Positions 57,431-64,000 of a DNA stretch of 64,000 nucleotides are shown one piece after another; positions within the stretch are counted from its first letter, which is position 1; every line of letters begins with the position of its first letter. The notes below the pieces were generated by a model. It was not told where the DNA came from. It saw only the letters and a list, made by a program, of their open reading frames with translations, and searched no databases. The translations under genes were made by a program, and so were the position numbers. Origin of the DNA: Candidimonas humi (GTDB lineage: Bacteria; Pseudomonadota; Gammaproteobacteria; Burkholderiales; Burkholderiaceae_B); the NCBI RefSeq assembly GCF_019166065.1, contig NZ_JAHTBN010000004.1:1-64000 (forward strand), read 5' to 3'.

Positions 57431-58570
57431 TCAGCCCAGAAACGCGCGCTTGTGGCGCCATTCCTGCCATTCGGCTTCCGCGCTGCTGCTGGACGTGATG
57501 CCGCTGCCGATGCCGCAGCGCAGCTCGGTGCCGCGCACCGCCACCGTGCGGATCGGCACGTTGAAGGTGGCATGTACGCCGCCCGGCGTTCGGGCCGGCC
57601 GCAGCACACCCACGGCGCCGCAGTAGACGCCGCGCGGGCCGGGTTCCAGTTGCCGGATCCAGCGCATGGCCTGGCGCTTGGGCGCGCCGGTGACCGAGCC
57701 GCAGGGAAACAGCGCATCGAACACGTCCGCCAGCCGCGTACCGGGCCGGGTGATGGCCTCGACATCCGAGGTCATCTGCCAGACCGTGGGCAGTGGCTCG
57801 GCATGGAACAGGCGCGGCACCCGTACGCTGTGCGGCAGCGCGATGCGAGACAGGTCGTTGCGCAGCAGATCCACGATCATCACGTTTTCCGCGCGTTCCT
57901 TGGGCGAAGCCCGCATGGCGTCCGCGCGGGCCGCGTCCTCATCCGGCGTGGCGCCGCGCGGGGCGGTGCCTTTCATCGGCCGGGTCAGGATGCGTGCTCC
58001 GTCCCAGTCAAAGAACAGCTCGGGCGATACCGACAGCACCTGTTGCGCGCCGCTGTCGATCGCGGCCACGTAGCCCGAGGGTTGCGCCTTGTGCAGCGCC
58101 GCGAACAGTGCGGATGCATCGCCCTGCAGGCTGCCCGCCAGTTGTGTGGTGAGGTTGACCTGGTAGCAGTCGCCGGCCGCGATCCCTTCCTGGATGGCGG
58201 CCACCGCCGCATCGAATGCCGCTCGCTCGATGCCGGGCTGCCAGACTGCCGGTGGCGCATCCGTGGCGGTGGAGTCTTTTTCCGGCCAGTCCTCCGCCTG
58301 TTCGTGCACGCCGAACCATGCCAGAGGTTCTCCTTGCGGTACCTCATGCAGTGCATCGGCAAAGGCCGCGTCGAAGGCCTGCGCGGCTTCGTAGCGCAGC
58401 CAGCCCACGCACCAGTGCCCGGCTCGCGCAGCCTGTTCGGCTGCATTCAGCAGCGGCACCACGTCGTCGGCGCGATGAGCGGCCAGCACCGCCGACGGAG
58501 CGCCGAAGCGCCGCCTCAGGCGGGCCGCGGCAGGGTCGCGCGGGTTGGGAAAGTCGATGCGGGTATTCAT
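57431..58570 (-). CDS. pabB: aminodeoxychorismate synthase component I
   Basis: A 379-residue chorismate-binding enzyme that forms 4-amino-4-deoxychorismate. Signatures are GDCYQVNLTTQLAGSLQGD, ILTRPMKGTAPRGATPDEDA, ENVMIVDLLRNDLSRIALP and FPCGSVTGAPKRQAMRWI, with the late YCGAVGVLRPAR. The N-terminal part is shorter than in E. coli PabB (453), typical of the short PabB group. ATG 58570 (MNTRIDFPNP) is used; upstream codons lack family character. The glutamine amidotransferase subunit (PabA/TrpG) is not in this window. Confidence 0.92.
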   Translation of the reverse strand: MNTRIDFPNPRDPAAARLRRRFGAPSAVLAAHRADDVVPLLNAAEQAARAGHWCVGWLRYEAAQAFDAAFADALHEVPQGEPLAWFGVHEQAEDWPEKDSTATDAPPAVWQPGIERAAFDAAVAAIQEGIAAGDCYQVNLTTQLAGSLQGDASALFAALHKAQPSGYVAAIDSGAQQVLSVSPELFFDWDGARILTRPMKGTAPRGATPDEDAARADAMRASPKERAENVMIVDLLRNDLSRIALPHSVRVPRLFHAEPLPTVWQMTSDVEAITRPGTRLADVFDALFPCGSVTGAPKRQAMRWIRQLEPGPRGVYCGAVGVLRPARTPGGVHATFNVPIRTVAVRGTELRCGIGSGITSSSSAEAEWQEWRHKRAFLG

Positions 58571-58997
58571 GTCGATCCGGTTCGGGGCAGAAGCATGTGC
58601 TGCGCGCCCATAATATATGAGAGGGGAAATGATCCAAGCCTTGGCGCCGGTATACCTGCAAATGACCTGCTTCGCGGCGCCGCGATCGTCCACGGGCCCG
58701 CCATGCTTTCGGGACTGCCCGTACCCAGCCCGGCAGGGCCGCGCGACCATTCATTTATATTAAACAGGCGTTCGGCCAGACCGAATGCGGGTTTGCCGGC
58801 GAAGGCTCATACTAAAACGCGATGGCCACCTGCCGGGCCGGGCACAGAGACTATTTTCGTCCGCGCTGGTTCCGGTTTTGGCCGCCTGGGTATTGCGTCG
58901 ATGACCGCTGTTGCCAAGGAAGAGGCTGCTGCCTGGGCACCGCGACGGCCCATATATGCCTCCGAGCCGCCTTTTCCCGCACTAGACGCAACAGACA
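58571..58997. other. divergent promoter region, no gene seen
   Basis: In 427 bp between pabB and the hydroxyacid oxidase no believable gene is open. A TTGGAT and TATTAT pair spaced 16 bp (near 58611-58638, minus strand) could be the pabB promoter. TTATATTAAA at about 58755 is AT-rich and could serve the plus-strand gene. Confidence 0.45.
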
Positions 58998-60215
58998 ATG
59001 GAACCCAGGGCCCTGAAACGCATCTTCTCGCTCGATGATTTCCAAAGCAGGGCTCGCCGCCTCTTGCCCCGCGCCATATACGAATACGTGGCCGGCGGCA
59101 CCGAAGACACCCATACCTTGAGAGAAAACCGGGCGGTCTTTGCCGATTACATGCTCTTGACCCGCGTGATGCGGGACGTTTCGCAGCGATCCATATCCAG
59201 GACCTTGCTCGGCGCGGAATGGGCGGCGCCCTTCGGCGTGTCCCCGATGGGGCTTTGCGGGCTGTCGGCCTACCGGGGCGACATAGCGCTCGCGCGTGCC
59301 GCGCATGCCTTCCATATTCCCATGATCGTCAGCGGCACCTCCACGGTGCGCATGGAGGACATGATCGCCGCCAATCCCGACGCCTGGTTCCAGGCCTATC
59401 TGCCCGGCGACCTCGAGCGCACCACCCCCTTGCTGCAGCGCATACAGGCCGCCGGCTACAAGAACCTGGTCCTCACCTTCGACACTTTTATCGGCGCAAG
59501 CCGGGAAAACCAGGTTCGCGCCGGGTTCAGCACCCCGCTGCGCCCGGGCTTGCGCCTGATGTGGGACGGCTTGTCGCATCCCCGCTGGCTGGCGCAAGTC
59601 TTCTTGCGGACGCTCTGGCGCAGCGGCATGCCCCATTTCGAGAACTCCTTCGCCTCGCGCGGCGCGCCCATCGTCTCGGCCAGCGCCATTCGGGACCATG
59701 CCTCCAAAGACCATATGACCTGGGACCGGTTTTCCATGATCCGGGAATTCTGGAAGGGCAAGCTCATCGTCAAGGGAGTACTGCATCCCGACGATTGCCG
59801 CATTGCGAGCGAGCTGGGCGCGGACGCCCTCATCGTTTCCAACCATGGCGGCCGCCAGCTCGACGGCAGCCCCTCGTCCACGCGCATGCTGCCCGCGATC
59901 ATCGACGCACTGAGGGGCGCCGGATCGCAGATCCCCGTGATGGTCGACGGGGGATTCCGCCGCGGCACTGATATCGTCAAGGCGCTCGCCCTGGGAGCGG
60001 ACTTCGTTTTCATCGGCCGTCCCTTCAATTTCGCCAACGTGGTGGCTGGCGAAGCCGGCGTCACGCATGCCATGCGCATCCTGAAGGCCGAGGTGGTGCG
60101 GACCCTGGGCATGATCGGCTACAACTCGATCGCCGAATTGGCCCGTGCCCGCGAGGACGGCGTGCTTTTGTCCGCGGCGGGACACCCTGTCCGGCGGGAA
60201 ACTCGCATGACCTAA
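58998..60215 (+). CDS. FMN-dependent alpha-hydroxy-acid oxidase/dehydrogenase
   Basis: A 405-residue TIM-barrel flavoprotein of the lactate/mandelate/glycolate oxidase family. Motifs are YEYVAGGTEDTHTLRENRAV, GVSPMGLCGLSAYRGDIALA, WFQAYLPGDLERT and the active-site SNHGGRQLDGSPSSTRMLP with the catalytic histidine, then VDGGFRRGTDIVKALALGAD. There is no membrane-insertion loop obvious enough to assign the electron acceptor. It is 46 bp upstream of a Bug-family solute receptor, so the pair probably handles uptake and oxidation of one hydroxy acid. Lactate, mandelate and others are all possible. Confidence 0.92.
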   Translation: MEPRALKRIFSLDDFQSRARRLLPRAIYEYVAGGTEDTHTLRENRAVFADYMLLTRVMRDVSQRSISRTLLGAEWAAPFGVSPMGLCGLSAYRGDIALARAAHAFHIPMIVSGTSTVRMEDMIAANPDAWFQAYLPGDLERTTPLLQRIQAAGYKNLVLTFDTFIGASRENQVRAGFSTPLRPGLRLMWDGLSHPRWLAQVFLRTLWRSGMPHFENSFASRGAPIVSASAIRDHASKDHMTWDRFSMIREFWKGKLIVKGVLHPDDCRIASELGADALIVSNHGGRQLDGSPSSTRMLPAIIDALRGAGSQIPVMVDGGFRRGTDIVKALALGADFVFIGRPFNFANVVAGEAGVTHAMRILKAEVVRTLGMIGYNSIAELARAREDGVLLSAAGHPVRRETRMT

Positions 60216-60261
60216 GACGTAAATCAGTACCACTAACTACTACACAAGGAGACTACACATC

Positions 60262-61242
60262 ATGAAATTCCATCGTTCCATAGCCGCTGGCGTGCTGGGC
60301 TGCCTGGCCTCGGTTGGCGTCGCCTGCGCGGCTTCCCCGGCGGCCAACTATCCCGATCACCCGATCAAGCTTGTCGTGGGCTACGCGCCGGGCGGCGGCA
60401 ACGATATCTCGGCACGCCTGCTGGCCAAGGCGATATCGCCCATCCTGCATGAATCCATCGTGGTGGAAAACCGGCCGGGGGCGGGCACTAATATTGCCGC
60501 TTCGTATGTCGCCAGGTCGGCGCCGGACGGATACACGCTGTCGCTGTCGTCGACGGCGCTCGCCATCAACGTCAGCCTCTATCCCCACCTGGATTACGAC
60601 GCGGTCAAGGACTTCGAACCTGTCGCCCTGTTCGCCGAGGCGCCCGACTTGCTGGTGGTCAATCCCAAGCTGGGCATCAACTCGGTGCACGACCTGATCG
60701 CCTACGGCAAGGCCCACCCCGGGAAGCTGAACTTTTCGTCGGCCGGCATCGGCAGCACCCAGCATCTGGCGGGCGAACTCTTCAAGCTGAAAGGGGGCTT
60801 CGAAGCCACGCACGTGCCCTACAAGGGCTCGGCGCCCGCATTGGCGGCCGTGATCGGCGGCCAGGCGGCCTTCAGCTTCCTCAACATTCCCAGCGCCAAG
60901 CAGTTGGTGGAAAGCGGCAAAGTGAAGGCGCTGGCCATTACCGCCGCAAAACGCTTCCCCGCCGTGCCCAACGTCCCCACCATGGCGCAGCAAGGCATCA
61001 AGGGAATGGAAGTCGCCACCTGGTATTCGATCGTAGCCCCCGCCGGCACCCCGCGCGCAATCGTCGACAAGCTGAACAAGGCCATCAACAAGGCCATGGA
61101 AGAACCCGACCTGCGCAAGCATTTCGTCGACCTGGGCATGGCGCCGATCACCGAATCCCCGGAATACTTCAAGAAATACCTGGCCAGCGAAATCGCCCGC
61201 TGGCGCGAGATTGTCAAGCAATCCCACGCCACGGTGAATTGA
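60262..61242 (+). CDS. Bug-family (TctC-like) periplasmic solute-binding receptor
   Basis: A 326-residue exported receptor with AAGGAG before the ATG and a signal peptide ending near VGVACAA. Family features are YPDHPIKLVVGYAPGGGNDI, VVENRPGAGTNIAASYVARS, YTLSLSSTALAINVSLYPHL, FSSAGIGSTQHLAGELFKLK and VPYKGSAPALAAVIGGQAA. Bug proteins bind carboxylates or other small molecules through two bridged waters and are hugely expanded in Bordetella. Membrane partners TctA/TctB are absent here, as for most bug genes. The neighbouring hydroxyacid oxidase suggests a hydroxycarboxylate ligand. Confidence 0.95.
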   Translation: MKFHRSIAAGVLGCLASVGVACAASPAANYPDHPIKLVVGYAPGGGNDISARLLAKAISPILHESIVVENRPGAGTNIAASYVARSAPDGYTLSLSSTALAINVSLYPHLDYDAVKDFEPVALFAEAPDLLVVNPKLGINSVHDLIAYGKAHPGKLNFSSAGIGSTQHLAGELFKLKGGFEATHVPYKGSAPALAAVIGGQAAFSFLNIPSAKQLVESGKVKALAITAAKRFPAVPNVPTMAQQGIKGMEVATWYSIVAPAGTPRAIVDKLNKAINKAMEEPDLRKHFVDLGMAPITESPEYFKKYLASEIARWREIVKQSHATVN

Positions 61243-61310
61243 ACCGGGCTGCAGGCAAGCAGCAAGCTTGATAGGCCCGGGCCTCTGGCGCCCCTGTGGA
61301 AACCGGGGGC

Positions 61311-62393
61311 TCAGAAACCCAGCGCAATGGCGACGCCGGCGGCCAGCACGCCCATGACCAGGACCCCGGCGACCAGCACAGCCAGATCGGTCCGCCGGAA
61401 CGAGCGGGCCACCATGGCCAGGGACGGCAGGCTGACCGGCGGCAGCGTCATGAGCAGTGCCGCGGCCGGGCCGGCGGCCACGCCCGCCGACAGCATGGCC
61501 TGGATAATAGGCACCTCGCCCGCGGTAGGGATGACGAACAGCATGCCCGCCACCGCGGCGCCCAGTATCCACAGCACGCTGTTGTCGACGCTGGCGCCGA
61601 TCATCGGGAACAGCCAGGCACGCGCGGCGCCCAGCACCAGCACGAGAATCAGGTATTCAGGCAACAAGCGCAGCGTCATGCTGAAGAAAGCACGAGCCCA
61701 GCGCCGCAGTATGGCCGCCGGGCTCATGTCCTGCCCGTCGCTCGATGCCTGTTCGTCAGCCCCGGCAGGCACGTCCACTGTGGCATTGCTGCCCCGGTTC
61801 ATGCGGTTCAGCACCCAGCCCAGGCCGATCACCATCACCAGCCCCAGCACCAGGCGCAGCCCTACCCATCGCCATCCGAGCACGAAGCCCATGAATACCA
61901 GGGTAGCCGGGTTGAGCATGGTGTTGCCCAGCCAGTAGGCCGCCGTGCCGCCGGGGGCGGCCTGGCATTTGCGCAATCCATTTATCACCGGGGCGGAGCA
62001 GCACGTGCACATCATGCTGGGGATGGACAGCAGGCTGCCCGTCATGACGCTGCCCATGCCCAGGCCGCCCAGCCAGCGCTTGATCCAGTGTCCCGGCAGC
62101 AAAGCCTGCACCGCGGAGCCCAGCAGCAGGCCGAGCAGCAGGGCTTTCCAGATTGCCAGCCCATAGGTCACCGCATAATCGAGCGCCGCCCGCAAGGAAG
62201 GGGCGGGCACGGCGCCATCGGCGCCGGTCAGGATTGAACGGCCGATGGAGTGAGTATCGGCCGCCACGAAGGCGCGGCCGTAATACGGCGACCACTTCAC
62301 ATAGAACAGGCCTGCCAGCGCAATGAGCACGAAGACGGCGATACCCCAGGCGGGGTGCGGAGAGCGCCGGGAAGGCAAAAGATTGTTCGTCAT
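61311..62393 (-). CDS. DUF318/UPF0718 (YraQ/ArsP-like) permease
   Basis: A 360-residue integral membrane protein with about eight to ten helices. The family signature is the cysteine-containing loop SIPSMMCTCCSAPVINGLRK after helix 3, mirrored in the second half by VIPTAGEVPIIQAMLSAGVA. NTMLNPATLVFMGFVLGWRW is also conserved. A middle cytoplasmic loop (about residues 200-230) is polar. Some relatives (ArsP) export organoarsenicals through a cysteine pair, so metal- or metalloid-related transport is possible, but no ars gene is present. ATG 62393. It converges with the bug gene. Confidence 0.85.
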   Translation of the reverse strand: MTNNLLPSRRSPHPAWGIAVFVLIALAGLFYVKWSPYYGRAFVAADTHSIGRSILTGADGAVPAPSLRAALDYAVTYGLAIWKALLLGLLLGSAVQALLPGHWIKRWLGGLGMGSVMTGSLLSIPSMMCTCCSAPVINGLRKCQAAPGGTAAYWLGNTMLNPATLVFMGFVLGWRWVGLRLVLGLVMVIGLGWVLNRMNRGSNATVDVPAGADEQASSDGQDMSPAAILRRWARAFFSMTLRLLPEYLILVLVLGAARAWLFPMIGASVDNSVLWILGAAVAGMLFVIPTAGEVPIIQAMLSAGVAAGPAAALLMTLPPVSLPSLAMVARSFRRTDLAVLVAGVLVMGVLAAGVAIALGF

Positions 62394-62598
62394 GGTGTCC
62401 GGTGTGTATGCTTGGGATAAGGCAGCATTTGCTGTTACCCGTAGTTTATTGCAGCTTGTCCGGGGGGCAATGATATGCCAGGGCATCCGGACATGGGCAC
62501 GAGTTGCGCTTCCGACGCAGTAATCTGTCGATTCTCGATATCCTCTAAGATGCTGCCTGGCGAGTTTGCCGCTGGCAGGCCGCAACACCGGACTCTTC

Positions 62599-62865
62599 AT
62601 GAAAAAAACCGATCTCGAAAAGCAGAAAGCCCTGAAACTCATGGGCAAGCTCAATGCTGCCACGCCGCCGGGCCGCTATGCCGGCGCTGCCCCTGCTGTG
62701 GATCGGCGCGAACAGCGCCGCCTGGACCAGGCCGCAGGCCTGGTGTCCTTTCCCGTCAAACTGCACCAGCCATTGATTTCGGCCTTGAATGCCAAGGCGC
62801 AGGCGGACGGCATCAGCGTCAACGAACTGGTGAACAAGCTGCTGGCCGAGGCGCTGAAGGCTTAA
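62599..62865 (+). CDS. small ribbon-helix-helix-like protein
   Basis: An 88-residue protein. The N-terminal half is basic (MKKTDLEKQKALKLMGKLNA). The C-terminal half, VSFPVKLHQPLISALNAKAQ then GISVNELVNKLLAEALKA, has the strand-helix-helix pattern of Arc/HicB-type DNA-binding domains. It is three bases upstream of yaiI, so the two are co-transcribed, but nothing else hints at a toxin-antitoxin pair. A role as regulator of that unit is a guess. ATG 62599 is used, though no strong ribosome binding site is visible. Confidence 0.75.
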   Translation: MKKTDLEKQKALKLMGKLNAATPPGRYAGAAPAVDRREQRRLDQAAGLVSFPVKLHQPLISALNAKAQADGISVNELVNKLLAEALKA

Positions 62866-62868
62866 TCC

Positions 62869-63342
62869 ATGAATATATGGGTCGATGCCGACGCCTGTCC
62901 CGCCGTCATCAAGGACATTCTGTATCGGGCGGCGCAGCGATCGCAGCAGCCACTCACCCTGGTGGCCAACCAGATGCTGCGCACGCCGCCGTCGCCTTTG
63001 ATCCGGGCCGTCCAGGTGCCGCGAGGATTCGATGTGGCGGACGCCTATATCGTCGAGCACGCGTCTACCGGAGACCTGGTCATTACCGCGGATATTCCCC
63101 TTGCGAGCGAGGTGCTGCGCAAAGGGGCGCTGGTGCTCAGCCCACGCGGCGAGCGCTACACCGCCGACAGCATAAACGAGCGCCTGTCGATGCGGGACAT
63201 GATGGAAGAATTGCGCAGCGCTGGCGTCGATACCGGCGGCCCGCCGGCTTTCAGCCAGGCGGACAGGCGCGCATTTGCCAACGCCTTGGACCAGGTATTG
63301 CAGAAGGTGCTACGGGCAGACGCTGCCGGGCGCGGTCGATAG
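62869..63342 (+). CDS. YaiI/YqxD family protein (DUF188)
   Basis: A 157-residue protein of the UPF0178 group with a PIN-like fold. It has [20 protein letters not shown] at the start, [20 protein letters not shown] and [20 protein letters not shown], with clustered acidic residues as in nucleases. [20 protein letters not shown] follows. The function is unproven; acidic residues in a PIN-like setting hint at RNA or DNA cleavage. It follows the RHH-like gene after three bases. Confidence 0.93.
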   Translation: MNIWVDADACPAVIKDILYRAAQRSQQPLTLVANQMLRTPPSPLIRAVQVPRGFDVADAYIVEHASTGDLVITADIPLASEVLRKGALVLSPRGERYTADSINERLSMRDMMEELRSAGVDTGGPPAFSQADRRAFANALDQVLQKVLRADAAGRGR

Positions 63343-63718
63343 ACAGGCTGGGTTCGAGGAGACCGGCAACTGCGGTTCTCCCCATACCCTGGACACGGCA
63401 TTTCCCGACTCTGGCCGGTCCGGGCAATATCAGGCCGTCTTTGGAAGCCATACATCGCGCTCTGGCGAGTTCCGCTATCGCGCCAGCCCCTGTTTCCAAG
63501 GGGCGTTAAGATGCCACCTTAAGGTTTAATCAAAATGAAGCAAGAACTTGTACTTCACCGGATACAACTGCCCCCCACGATCCGGAAAACAGACGTGTCG
63601 CGCTTGTAAGGGGCGGCGCGCCGGGTTTTGGGGCGGCTATGGGTTTAGCTGCCTTGCCTTGAATTGCGGCGCAAACCCTGACTATCTCCAACTGCCTTGA
63701 ATATCTTCAAAACTTAAT
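63343..63718. other. intergenic stretch without a recognisable gene
   Basis: 376 bp separate yaiI from the last gene. Short open frames exist but none has a family pattern. A CCTTAAGG palindrome lies near 63520, and the final 60 bp are relatively AT-rich, suggesting a promoter for the SDR gene. Confidence 0.5.
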
Positions 63719-64000
63719 ATGACAATCCCCAACTCTTCTCTACCGGTCAGTGTCGTAACTGGCGCCGCGCGCGGCATCGGGCTCGCAACCATTCGATGGT
63801 TTCTGGCTCACGGCCACCAGGTGGCTATGCTCGACATCAATGCCGAGGAACTCACAAAAGCCGCACTCGAATATCAAGGTGACGAGCGCGTACTTGCGCT
63901 GCCCTGCGACGTGTCGAACCCCGAGCAAGTGCAAGAGACCATGGCGCGGATCGAGGCGCACTTTGGCCGCATCGATGCGCTGGTGAACAATGCCGGCGTT
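63719..64000 (+). CDS. SDR family oxidoreductase, 5' part
   Basis: The first 94 codons of a gene that runs off the window. The cofactor motif VVTGAARGIGLATIRWFLAH begins at residue 12. An aspartate in AMLDINAEEL points to NAD rather than NADP, and CDVSNPEQVQETMARIEAHF, then LVNNAGV, follow. These are classical short-chain dehydrogenase features; the catalytic YxxxK lies beyond the end. Substrate unknown. Its base composition is slightly less GC-rich than its neighbours at the start. Confidence 0.9.
   Translation, partial: MTIPNSSLPVSVVTGAARGIGLATIRWFLAHGHQVAMLDINAEELTKAALEYQGDERVLALPCDVSNPEQVQETMARIEAHFGRIDALVNNAGV

Noticed and set aside
62599-63342. Toxin-antitoxin module (RHH-like protein plus PIN-like YaiI)
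   Set aside because: The size and order are suggestive, but YaiI/DUF188 is a widely conserved housekeeping family and not a known toxin.

Overview
This 64 kb window comes from a high-GC, gene-dense bacterial chromosome. Several markers point to Betaproteobacteria, order Burkholderiales, most likely the Alcaligenaceae (Bordetella/Achromobacter-like). They include a Bug-family solute receptor, a lysine/alanine-rich histone H1-like protein ending in a WPFPTGGRP tail, the slmA-nucleotidase-argB block, aroQ-accB-accC-prmA and rplU-rpmA-obgE-proB. The genus cannot be fixed from the sequence alone. No rRNA, tRNA, complete insertion sequence, prophage or CRISPR array was seen.

Layout. 1-9.8 kb: the envC 3' part, ctpA, a 270 bp nested-palindrome element, a ThiF/MoeB E1-like enzyme, slmA, a HAD nucleotidase, argB, the overlapping diaA-dolP-tlpA operon, and dadA divergent from an Lrp-type regulator across a 22 bp-period repeat array. 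9.8-13.5 kb: an accessory patch with a heptanucleotide repeat, a MerR regulator and its 19 bp-spacer promoter, DUF2938, an MFS exporter, a decayed LysR gene and an integrase scar. 13.6-20 kb: DUF4148, LysR, proB, obgE, rpmA, rplU and argJ. 20-30 kb: a MarR-controlled cluster for CoA-dependent aerobic degradation of 2-aminobenzoate or a related aromatic acid: monooxygenase/reductase, SDR, crotonase, acyl-CoA dehydrogenase, CoA ligase and RidA. 30-38.5 kb: hemL, thiE and a ThiD-like protein, rubredoxin, yqgE-ruvX, plsC, apaH-lptG and mtgA. 38.5-53 kb: aroE, a TonB-like protein, an RNB exoribonuclease, yqiA, mpl, a Tat-type thioredoxin, aroQ, accBC, prmA, a zinc-ribbon DUF3426 protein, a PfkB kinase, a glycine-zipper lipoprotein, yggT and the histone-like gene. 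53-64 kb: an MFS transporter beside a truncated cyanophycin-synthetase-like ligase, pabC-pabB, an FMN hydroxyacid oxidase with a Bug receptor, a DUF318 permease, an RHH-like protein with yaiI, and the start of an SDR gene.

Functional themes. Housekeeping genes cover cell-envelope growth (envC, ctpA, mtgA, mpl, lptG, plsC, dolP), amino-acid and cofactor synthesis (argB, argJ, proB, aroE, aroQ, pabBC, hemL, thiE), fatty-acid initiation (accBC) and ribosome assembly. Catabolic capacity comes from the aromatic-CoA cluster, dadA and the hydroxyacid oxidase.

Most interesting signals: (1) the 606-residue CphA-like ATP-grasp protein, whose Mur-ligase half is cut short and has lost its P-loop, next to an MFS exporter; (2) a palindromic repeat element whose edge forms the ctpA stop codon and abuts the next start, and whose fragment encodes the last 11 residues of AroQ; (3) several degenerate intergenic tandem arrays, including one filling a divergent Lrp/dadA control region; (4) a repeated TTTA-N4-TAAA motif that may be the MarR operator of the aromatic cluster.
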